64,000 nt of DNA from WTFY01 sp964614915 (lineage in GTDB: Bacteria; Pseudomonadota; Gammaproteobacteria; UBA4575), in assembly GCA_964614915.1 (NCBI GenBank), contig CAZTNC010000011.1, forward strand, positions 285,092 through 349,091, read 5' to 3'. Every line of letters starts with the position of its first letter. Position 1 is the first letter of the stretch. The notes beneath the pieces were generated by a model. It was not told where the DNA came from and did no database searches. It saw only the letters and a list, made by a program, of their open reading frames with translations. Made by a program: the position numbers and the translations under genes. Shown here one piece after another: positions 9,103 through 16,280 of the stretch.

Positions 9103-10189
9103 ACTCGCGGGCGAACCACTTCTGCTGTCGGGGGCAACCCTGCTTGAGTCCGCGGCCATGCTGGCGGTGTTTATCGGGGCCCTGTTCGCAGGCTCGATCC
9201 TGTTGCCCGGACATCGCATCACCGGACCGCAGGTGGCAGGTCAGGTACGTACATATAAGCTCAACGGCTTCCTGCTGTTCTTGCTGACTGTGATCGCGGC
9301 AGGCACCGCCCAGCTCCTGGGCTGGTTTTCGCTCGCTGCGCTCTATACTCACTTTGGTGCCCTGTTCGTAGCCGCCAACGTATTCGCATTCGCCCTGTCC
9401 GCCTGGTTGTACTGGCGAGGGGTGAAGGTCCGGGAGGAACGCCCGGGGCTGTGGCGGGGCTTTTTCTTCGGCGTCGAACTCAACCCGAGTTGGCTCGGGG
9501 TGGACCTGAAGCTGTTCAGCTACCGACCCTCCCTGATCGGACTGGCCCTGCTCAACCTGTCCTTTGCCGTCGTGCAGTACGAAACCTATGGCGAACTGAC
9601 CCTGGCCATGGTGCTCTACCAGGCCTTCACGTTCCTGTATGTACTCAACTACTTCCAGTTCGAACACGGCATGGTCCACACCTGGGACATCGTCAGTGAG
9701 CGTTTCGGCTGGATGCTGGTCTGGGGCGACTATGTGCTGGTGCCGTTTTTCTACTGCCTCGCCGGCTGGTGGCTGGTTCATGCCACGGAGACGCTGTCAA
9801 TGCTGGGTGCCGCAGCCATCGTCTCGCTGTTCGCGTTCGGCTTCTGGCTGTTTCGCGGCGCCAATGAGCAAAAGCACCGCTTCAAGCGTGACCCGGACGT
9901 GAAAATATGGGGGCGACCCGCCGAGACTTTGGATGGGCGCTTGCTGGTATCCGGCTTCTGGGGGATCGGGCGACATCTTAACTATACAGGCGAGATTTGC
10001 ATCTACCTCTCGTTTACCCTGACTACCGGGTTCGCATCCTGGTTGCCGTACCTGCTACCGGCCTGGCTCGCAAGCCTGCTGTGGCACCGCTCCCGACGGG
10101 ATGAACGCCGCTGCCGTGCCAAGTACGGAGAACTGTGGGGACGCTACAAGAAGCGGGTGCGCTATTCCATGTTGCCGTTCGTCTATTAG
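9089..10189 (+). CDS. ERG4/ERG24-family sterol reductase (probable delta-14 sterol reductase)
   Basis: A 366-residue polytopic membrane protein with roughly eight to ten hydrophobic segments. The family signatures are clear: FFFGVELNPSWLGVDLKLF near residue 125 and LLVSGFWGIGRHLNYTGEI near residue 290, with a basic C-terminus YGELWGRYKKRVRYSMLPFVY as in ERG24, DHCR7 and ERG4. These enzymes use NADPH to reduce sterol double bonds. CYP51 activity creates a delta-14 bond and the CYP51 gene follows 8 bases later, so delta-14 reduction is the likeliest role; delta-7 or delta-24(28) reduction cannot be excluded. The GTG start lies 14 bases before the Rieske gene stop, so translation is probably coupled. 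Confidence 0.85.
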   Translation: MPLPELAGEPLLLSGATLLESAAMLAVFIGALFAGSILLPGHRITGPQVAGQVRTYKLNGFLLFLLTVIAAGTAQLLGWFSLAALYTHFGALFVAANVFAFALSAWLYWRGVKVREERPGLWRGFFFGVELNPSWLGVDLKLFSYRPSLIGLALLNLSFAVVQYETYGELTLAMVLYQAFTFLYVLNYFQFEHGMVHTWDIVSERFGWMLVWGDYVLVPFFYCLAGWWLVHATETLSMLGAAAIVSLFAFGFWLFRGANEQKHRFKRDPDVKIWGRPAETLDGRLLVSGFWGIGRHLNYTGEICIYLSFTLTTGFASWLPYLLPAWLASLLWHRSRRDERRCRAKYGELWGRYKKRVRYSMLPFVY

Positions 10190-10197
10190 GAGCCGAA

Positions 10198-11604
10198 ATG
10201 GTGCAGCGATCAGACAGGGTGACTACGGTGGGTTCTGCGAACCCTTCACCGCCAGACAGGGCCGTGCCCGAGATGGCCGGCGGCTGGCCGCTGATCGGCC
10301 ACCTGCCGGAGTTTCTCAAGGATCCGGTCTCAATGCTGGCGCGCGGCTGGGAGGAACAGGGTGAGCTTTTCCAGTTTCGCATCGGCCCGCGCAAATTTGT
10401 GCTCTTCTCCGGGCCCGAGGCCCACGATTTCTATTTCAGAACGCCCGAGGAGCAGCTGAATGCCAAGGCCGTCTACCAGTTCACGGTGCCCATCTTCGGG
10501 CGTGGCGTGGCGTACGACATTTCCCCGGAATTGATGGCCGAGCAGTTGGGGTTTCTGTACCCGGCGCTTCGTGAATCCGCGATGCGCAGATTTGCCCGTA
10601 TCATGTTTGCGGAGACCAGCCGCTTTGCCGATGCCCTCGGCGAATCCGGAGAAATCGATCTGCCGCACGCGATGAACGAACTCACCGTCAAGATCGCAAG
10701 TCGCTGCCTGATTGGAGAAGAAGTCAGGGCACAGGTGGACACGGGGTTTGCCGAGGCCTATCACGATCTGCAAAACGGCATCAATACCTTGGGGTTCTTC
10801 CTCCCCAGGCTGCCGACCCCGGCCCATCGCACCCGCGACCGGGCCCGGCAAAAAGTGGCCGAGATCTTCAGCCGGGTCATGACGGAACGCCGGCGCACCG
10901 GAGCGCAGCCCGACGATTTCATGCAAACGCTCATGCACGCCCGGTACAAGGATGGCCGCGCACTGAGCGACGACGAGATTACCGGCATCCTGCTGACGGT
11001 GCTGTTTGCGGGACAGCACACGAGTGCCGTGCTCGCGACCTGGACGTTGCTAGAGCTTTTAAGAACGCCCACCTACCTGGAGCGCATCCGGGACGAGATG
11101 CAGGAGGTCTACCGCGAGAGTGCGCAGGTGAGTCTTGCGAGTCTCAAGCAGCAGGTGGCCTTGGAGCACGCCGTGCGTGAAGGGGAGCGACTGCATCCGC
11201 CATTGATCATGCTGATCCGCAAGGTACTCAAGCCCTTGCAATACAAGGGCTACAGCGTGCCGGAAGGCACCCTGGCTGTGGTGTCACCGGCGGTCTCTCA
11301 TCGCTTGCCGCACGTCTTTGCCGACCCGGAACGTTTTGCTCCAGAGCGTTTTGACCCGCCAGCCAGTGAGGACAAGCAGCACCACTTCGCCCTGATCGGT
11401 TTTGGCGGCGGCAAACACCGGTGCATGGGCAAGCATTTTGCGGTCATGCAACTGAAAGCGATCTGGACCGTGCTGCTCGATCGCTTCGACTTTTATCTCG
11501 ACTCTGAATTTCCCGCCCCGAATTACGGCAGCTGGGTGACCGGTCCGGTGGAGCCCTGCCGGCTGCGCTACCGGCGACGCCCAAGCACGGGGCTGCTCCA
11601 GTGA
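10198..11604 (+). CDS. cyp51: Cytochrome P450, sterol 14alpha-demethylase
   Basis: A 468-residue P450 of the CYP51 family, which oxidatively removes the 14alpha-methyl group of lanosterol-type sterols. The I-helix oxygen-activation motif is AGQHTS (271-276), the CYP51 form with His before Thr. The ExxR motif is EGER in VREGERLHPP, and the haem loop FGGGKHRCMGKHF places the cysteine ligand at Cys409. ATG at 10198 has a strong ribosome site, AGGAG, five bases upstream; the frame is open for 21 codons before it, inside the preceding gene. There is no N-terminal membrane anchor, as in bacterial CYP51s. The 3' end overlaps the squalene monooxygenase-cyclase gene by 4 bases. Confidence 0.93.
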   Translation: MVQRSDRVTTVGSANPSPPDRAVPEMAGGWPLIGHLPEFLKDPVSMLARGWEEQGELFQFRIGPRKFVLFSGPEAHDFYFRTPEEQLNAKAVYQFTVPIFGRGVAYDISPELMAEQLGFLYPALRESAMRRFARIMFAETSRFADALGESGEIDLPHAMNELTVKIASRCLIGEEVRAQVDTGFAEAYHDLQNGINTLGFFLPRLPTPAHRTRDRARQKVAEIFSRVMTERRRTGAQPDDFMQTLMHARYKDGRALSDDEITGILLTVLFAGQHTSAVLATWTLLELLRTPTYLERIRDEMQEVYRESAQVSLASLKQQVALEHAVREGERLHPPLIMLIRKVLKPLQYKGYSVPEGTLAVVSPAVSHRLPHVFADPERFAPERFDPPASEDKQHHFALIGFGGGKHRCMGKHFAVMQLKAIWTVLLDRFDFYLDSEFPAPNYGSWVTGPVEPCRLRYRRRPSTGLLQ

Positions 11605-14600
11605 ACGGTGCCTCGGCCCGGCGTTACGATGTAGCCATCGTCGGTGCGGGTCCGGTCGGCAGCCTGTGCGCACTGGCCCATGCACGAAAGGGCGCTCGGG
11701 TGATCCTGCTCGAAGCCAATCCCAAGGCTTCCCTGCGTCTAGCCGGCGAATGGCTGCATCCTCCCGCCGTGCGCATCTTGCGCGATCTTGAGGTTGATCT
11801 GGGCTTGCCGCTCAGCGATCCCAGGGGCAAGGGTTTTGCCGTGTTCCCGGAAGACGGTACGGAGCCGATCGTCTTTCCCTATCCGCAAGGCGCCCGGGGG
11901 CTGACCTGCGAGCATGCCTCACTGGTCTCGAACCTGCGCGAAGCGGTCGGCTGTCACCCCGAGATCGAGTTCCTTGTTCATGCCCGCGTGCGCGAGGTCG
12001 AGGACGGCCGCCTCACGTTCAGCTACAACGGCACGGACGAAACGGTGATGGCGCCGCGCATCGTCGGTGCTGACGGCCAGGCATCGATCGTGCGTCAATC
12101 GCTGGGACTGTCGAAAAACCCGGTGATCTGCTCCCAGACGGTGGGTGTGGTTCTGAGCGGGGTGACGTTGCCGCTGGAAGGTTACGGGCATGTGTTGCTC
12201 GGTGGTCCGGGCCCCGTACTCATCTACCGTCTCGACGAGCAGCATGTGCGGTTGATCGTCGATGTCCCGCTGGAGCGCACCACGCCCCGGGACCGCATCG
12301 GGTTCCTGCTGGATTCGTATACCGACCTGCTGCCGGGACCCTTTCGCACGGCATTTGTCGATGCATTGCGTGCCGGCCAATTCCATGTTGCCGCCAACAA
12401 GCTGAGACCACGGCTCACCTACGGGAATGCACAGCGTGTTCTGATCGGCGATGCGGCAGGACACTACCACCCAATGACGGCTATGGGAATGACTTTTGGT
12501 TTCGGTGATGCGGTGGCGCTCGCCGAGAGCGATGACTTTCGCGACTTTACCCACCAGCGCATCCGCGCTACCCGGGGTCCGGCGTTTCTCGCCATGGGAC
12601 TCTATGAGGTGTTTGCCGATCACCGTGCAGAGGCAGTCGCCTTCCGACACACGATTTACCGAAGTGCCCGCACCAATACGGCGTTCAGGGACCAGACCGT
12701 GCGATTACTCGCTTGTGAAGACACTTCATCAATCCGCATGGGGATTGCCTTTGTCACGACCGTGGCGCGTGCCATCGTCGAGCAAATCCCGCGATCCTTC
12801 AACCACCTCGCATGGCGACGAGCACGCGATGTGCTTCGAGCGATTACGATCCGGATCAGCTGGTTTTTGCGAAGCATACTGCAACTCTCCAGGGCGAGAA
12901 GCGGCAAAGGGGAACTGGACTCCGAATCGTGGAACACGCTGGCTGGCGTGCTTCAGATCTCCATGCCTGCCAAAGCCCGAGACCCTCAGCCCAGTCGCCC
13001 GAAGGAAGTGCCCTCCCTCGATGCCACGGCTGCACTGCAGCATGCAGTTACGCGCTTGCTGGAGCTGCAGGGCAAGGAGGGTGGCTGGGAAGGCGAGATG
13101 GTCTGGTGTCCCATGCTGACGGCACAGTACGTATTGTTGCATTACATCATCGGCAGACCCTTGGAACCTACCCGGCGCAGGCTCGTGCTGCGCTCGTTCG
13201 AACATACCCGTCTTGAAGGGGGCACATGGGGGATGCACGAGCACTCCCGGCCCCACCTGTTCGTCACCACCCTGGTCTACGTAGCGGCGAGACTGCTCGG
13301 CATCGAACGCGAGGATCCGTTGCTCGTGCCAGCGAGACAATTCCTGCAGGCCGAGGGGGTGCTCGCCATTCCGAGCTGGGGGAAGTTCTGGCTGGCCCTT
13401 CTCAATCTATACGACTGGCGCGGTGTCAATGCCGTGCTGCCGGAGTTGTGGAGCCTGCCGCGCTGGATTGCGCTGCATCCCTCAAACTGGTACTGCCACA
13501 CCCGGCTGATCTACATGGCCATGTCGGTGATGTATTCGCATCGGTTCCAGGCCCCGATAACTCCCCTGATCACGTCCTTGCGTGAGGAGTTGTACCCGCA
13601 GGGGTTTGACTCTGTCAATTTCTACCAGGGCCGCAACCGCCTGCGAGACGCCGACCTTTTCTCACGGCCTAGCATATGGCTTCGGATCGGCTATCGTCTT
13701 GCGCAGGTATTCGAGCGCTACCACGGGCAACGCTTTCGCAATCGGTGTGTGGAAGCGATCCTGCATCAGATTCGGTGGGAGTTGCAGACCACCAGCCATA
13801 CGAGTATTTCTCCGGTCAGCGGTATCCTGAACATGCTTGCCCTGTGGCTGCGCGATCCCGACGACCCGGATCTGCACCAGGCGCTCGACCAGCTGGAAGG
13901 TTGGATCTGGGAAGACGAGGCGATGGGGGCACGTGTCACAGGTGCAAGAAGCGCCTCGTGGGATACCGGGTTTGCATTGCAGGCGCTGGCCTTGATGAGT
14001 GAAGTTGAAGGGGTAGGGGATGCCCGCATGGCGGGTGCCGAGTTTCTGTACCGACAGCAGATCACCACCAGCTTCGAAGGCTATCGCGAGGCCTACCGAA
14101 ACGACCCCAAGGGCGGCTGGTGTTTTGCTGGCGGATGGCATGGCTGGCCGGTATCCGACTGTACGGCCGAGGCTGTGCTTGGACTGATCGCCACCCATCG
14201 CGAGACGACAGACCAAACCGTGCTTCGCGATGCGATTCGGTTCATGTTGCGCAGTCAAAACCGTGACGGTGGCTTTGGCAGCTACGAATCCCAACGTTCC
14301 GTTCTCGGGCTCGAGTGGCTGAATCCTGCCGAGATGTTCGGTGAATCGATGACCGAGCATTCCTACATTGAATGCACCGCATCGTGTCTTGCGGCGTTCG
14401 CCGCCTGCCGGGAGCACTTCCCGAAACTCGCTGATCGGCAATTGATGGAGGCGATCTTGCGGGCGGATAACTGGATTCGCTGGTCCCAGGCCAGTGACGG
14501 GTCCTGGCGTGGCGTGTGGGGTGTTCAGTTCATTTATGGCACGCTGTTCGGGATCCGGGGCCTGTTGGCCACCGGTGCTGGTACCGGTGATCCGGCATTG

Positions 14601-15041
14601 CGCCAGGCTTGCCAGTGGTTGCTGGAGCGCCAGCGCGATGACGGCGGGTGGGGTGAACACCACAGCGGCTGTCTGAGTGGCCAATACATCGCGCATGAAC
14701 AAAGTCAGGTCATCCAGACCGCGTGGGCGCTGATTGCGCTCCTTGAGGCGGGGGATTCGAGCTGGAACGCGATTTCCAAGGGTGCTAGGTTTTTGCTCGA
14801 TGCCCAGCAAGAAGACGGGTCTTGGCCCAGGCAAGACATGGCCGGGGTCTTTTTCCGCACGGCCCTGCTGGATTATGTTCTTTATCGGCAGTATTTCCCG
14901 ATGCATGCGCTCGGACTCTACGAGCAGCGGCGCAGAGCCCGCCAGGATCTGACGAATCCCGTCATTCACAACGTCGCTGCAAGACCGTCTGAACCTGGAG
15001 ATGCTTCAAAGTCGGCGGAGCGTTTGCGCTCCTCAGCCTAG
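11601..15041 (+). CDS. Squalene monooxygenase-oxidosqualene cyclase fusion protein
   Basis: One uninterrupted 1146-codon frame joins two enzymes that are normally separate. Residues 1 to about 440 are an FAD monooxygenase of squalene-epoxidase type: GAGPVG (15-20), an internal ADG motif near 158 and GDAAGHYHPMTAMGMTFGFGDA with the FAD-binding Asp at 284. Residues from about 470 to 1115 are an oxidosqualene cyclase with catalytic motif VSDCTAE (Asp853) and several QW repeats (QNRDGGFGSYE, QASDGSWRG, QRDDGGWGEH, QQEDGSWP). VSDCTAE, rather than the DxDDTA of squalene-hopene cyclase, shows that epoxysqualene is the substrate. His847 and Val851 correspond to plant CAS positions 477 and 481; Val at the latter favours lanosterol over cycloartenol. 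The GTG start overlaps the CYP51 stop. A basic, Pro-rich linker (about 440-470) joins the halves. Confidence 0.92.
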   Translation: MNGASARRYDVAIVGAGPVGSLCALAHARKGARVILLEANPKASLRLAGEWLHPPAVRILRDLEVDLGLPLSDPRGKGFAVFPEDGTEPIVFPYPQGARGLTCEHASLVSNLREAVGCHPEIEFLVHARVREVEDGRLTFSYNGTDETVMAPRIVGADGQASIVRQSLGLSKNPVICSQTVGVVLSGVTLPLEGYGHVLLGGPGPVLIYRLDEQHVRLIVDVPLERTTPRDRIGFLLDSYTDLLPGPFRTAFVDALRAGQFHVAANKLRPRLTYGNAQRVLIGDAAGHYHPMTAMGMTFGFGDAVALAESDDFRDFTHQRIRATRGPAFLAMGLYEVFADHRAEAVAFRHTIYRSARTNTAFRDQTVRLLACEDTSSIRMGIAFVTTVARAIVEQIPRSFNHLAWRRARDVLRAITIRISWFLRSILQLSRARSGKGELDSESWNTLAGVLQISMPAKARDPQPSRPKEVPSLDATAALQHAVTRLLELQGKEGGWEGEMVWCPMLTAQYVLLHYIIGRPLEPTRRRLVLRSFEHTRLEGGTWGMHEHSRPHLFVTTLVYVAARLLGIEREDPLLVPARQFLQAEGVLAIPSWGKFWLALLNLYDWRGVNAVLPELWSLPRWIALHPSNWYCHTRLIYMAMSVMYSHRFQAPITPLITSLREELYPQGFDSVNFYQGRNRLRDADLFSRPSIWLRIGYRLAQVFERYHGQRFRNRCVEAILHQIRWELQTTSHTSISPVSGILNMLALWLRDPDDPDLHQALDQLEGWIWEDEAMGARVTGARSASWDTGFALQALALMSEVEGVGDARMAGAEFLYRQQITTSFEGYREAYRNDPKGGWCFAGGWHGWPVSDCTAEAVLGLIATHRETTDQTVLRDAIRFMLRSQNRDGGFGSYESQRSVLGLEWLNPAEMFGESMTEHSYIECTASCLAAFAACREHFPKLADRQLMEAILRADNWIRWSQASDGSWRGVWGVQFIYGTLFGIRGLLATGAGTGDPALRQACQWLLERQRDDGGWGEHHSGCLSGQYIAHEQSQVIQTAWALIALLEAGDSSWNAISKGARFLLDAQQEDGSWPRQDMAGVFFRTALLDYVLYRQYFPMHALGLYEQRRRARQDLTNPVIHNVAARPSEPGDASKSAERLRSSA

Positions 15042-15055
15042 TCCCGAATAAGGAA

Positions 15056-15079
15056 GTGCGCGGGCACAGCGCCCGGCAC
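15056..15079. terminator. Hairpin between the convergent sterol operon and SMT gene
   Basis: GTGC-G-CGGGC, a five-base loop ACAGC, then GCCCG-GCAC form a GC-rich stem with one bulged base. It lies in the 40-base gap between two convergent stop codons, the right place for a bidirectional terminator. There is no T-run on either side, so its strength as a Rho-independent terminator is doubtful. Confidence 0.45.
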
Positions 15080-15081
15080 GT

Positions 15082-16116
15082 TCAGTCTCTCGAAGGCAGG
15101 GGTTTTCGGGCCAGGAAGTAATACATCGGGGTAAAGATGCCGGTCTCACCCCCCTCGACCAGCGCATCCGCTCCCTCGTTCAAGATCGTACTGACCGCCC
15201 GGGTGCCTTCCGGGACCAGCTTCAGGGGCTCCAGCACCCTCAATACGATGTTCGTCAGGGCACGACCCATCGGCGTGCGAGGGATACTCGAAAGCGTCAG
15301 GTCGCGGCCCTGTAGAGCGCGGTACCAGGGAGTTTCCGGGTCCGATTCAAGGGCGAGGTCACGGGCTTCCAGAAGTTCGAATCCGGCTTCACGAAAGGCC
15401 GCACACACTTCGGTGGTGCGCGCGATATCCGGCAAGGCGTCTCCGACCTCGATATCTTTCTTGATTCTCAGGTGCTCTGCATTCTGCGGATCGAAATCAT
15501 CGGTGAGGCACCACTCGTAGCCGGCAAAGCATGCCCCCGGGCGCAGGATGCGAAAGACCTCCCGGAACGCCTCGGTCTTGTTGGGCGCGTGAGGCATGGA
15601 CTCGATGGCGAAGGCGCCATCATAGCTGTCGTCCTCTTCGGGGATTTGCATGTAGTTGCCATGAATAAAACGGCACTGCGACTGGATATCCTGGGTATGC
15701 ACTTTCGCGCGCTCAATCTGGTAGGCGTTATTGTTGATCCCCACAAAGCTAGCCCCGGAATAACGGGCCAGGGTGTGCATCGGGCCGCCCACGCCGCAGC
15801 CCACATCGAGCACCTGCATCAACGGTTTCAGGTCCAGTTGGTCCGCCAGAAAATGCTCATGTCTGAGCAGCGACGCCTTGAAGCTTTCCCCCTTGCGTCG
15901 CGGAGCGAAATGAAAGGATCGCCCCCAACCGAACTCGTAAAAGTCCGTCACCAGGTCGTAGTAGTGGTTGACGAGCGACTGGTAGTGCTCTTTTCTACGC
16001 TCCGGGGAGTCGGTTTCGTGGAGTCCGGCATATTGATCGACTACCGACTTCACGTGCTCCGGGGCAAGATCCGCGAGTGAGCGAGAACTTGATCTTTTGA
16101 CGGGTTCGCGGGTCAT
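15082..16116 (-). CDS. Sterol C-24 methyltransferase (SMT/ERG6-like)
   Basis: A 344-residue SAM-dependent methyltransferase with the full set of sterol methyltransferase signatures. Region I is YEFGWGRSFHFAPR (60-73), the sterol-binding motif of ERG6 and plant SMTs. The SAM motif is LDVGCGVGGP (103-112). Region III reads IESMPHAP (171-178), in place of the usual IEATCHAP. YEWCLTDDFDPQN follows near 200, and the C-terminal sterol_MT_C region is complete (GETGIFTPMYYFLARKP). The enzyme would transfer a methyl group to a C-24 alkene of the sterol side chain. It converges on the sterol operon with a 40-base gap and has its own promoter upstream. Ordinary small-molecule methyltransferases lack Region I and the C-terminal domain. 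Confidence 0.92.
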   Translation of the reverse strand: MTREPVKRSSSRSLADLAPEHVKSVVDQYAGLHETDSPERRKEHYQSLVNHYYDLVTDFYEFGWGRSFHFAPRRKGESFKASLLRHEHFLADQLDLKPLMQVLDVGCGVGGPMHTLARYSGASFVGINNNAYQIERAKVHTQDIQSQCRFIHGNYMQIPEEDDSYDGAFAIESMPHAPNKTEAFREVFRILRPGACFAGYEWCLTDDFDPQNAEHLRIKKDIEVGDALPDIARTTEVCAAFREAGFELLEARDLALESDPETPWYRALQGRDLTLSSIPRTPMGRALTNIVLRVLEPLKLVPEGTRAVSTILNEGADALVEGGETGIFTPMYYFLARKPLPSRD

Positions 16117-16182
16117 CGGATGATTATGCCGGGTTCGTGCGGCTTCTCCAAATCGATGCTCAACATTATTTGACGGATTTGA

Positions 16183-16256
16183 TGGGCCCGGTAGGACTCG
16201 AACCTACGACCAAAGGATTATGAGTCCTCTGCTCTAACCAACTGAGCTACAGGCCC
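16183..16256 (-). tRNA. tRNA with CAT anticodon, probably tRNA-Ile2 (lysidine type)
   Basis: A 74-nt cloverleaf with acceptor stem GGGCCTG pairing with CGGGCCC, D-arm GCTCAGTTGGTTAGAGC, anticodon loop CTCATAA and T-arm GTAGGTTCGAGTCCTAC. The CAT anticodon alone fits Met or Ile2; the body (GAGGACTCATAATCC followed by TTTGGTCG) and its position directly downstream of rpoD match the Ile2 gene found there in Pseudomonas-type genomes. A 3' CCA is not encoded: the discriminator A is followed by TCA. It lies 24 bases after the rpoD stop on the same strand. Confidence 0.9.
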
Positions 16257-16280
16257 GGACGGTTTGTCTCAAGAAGGATT

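Noticed and set aside
13662..14969. A 435-codon minus-strand frame inside the cyclase half of the fusion
   Set aside because: Antisense shadow of a GC-rich gene whose QW repeats and DCTAE motif are clear.
12970..15041. Reading the cyclase half as squalene-hopene cyclase
   Set aside because: Squalene-hopene cyclases have DxDDTA at the catalytic site. This protein has VSDCTAE, and its neighbours are CYP51 and sterol-modifying genes.
1..16182. Direct repeat of the tRNA 3' end as an island border
   Set aside because: No copy of the tRNA 3' sequence was found by eye upstream of the sterol block, so an attachment site cannot be claimed.
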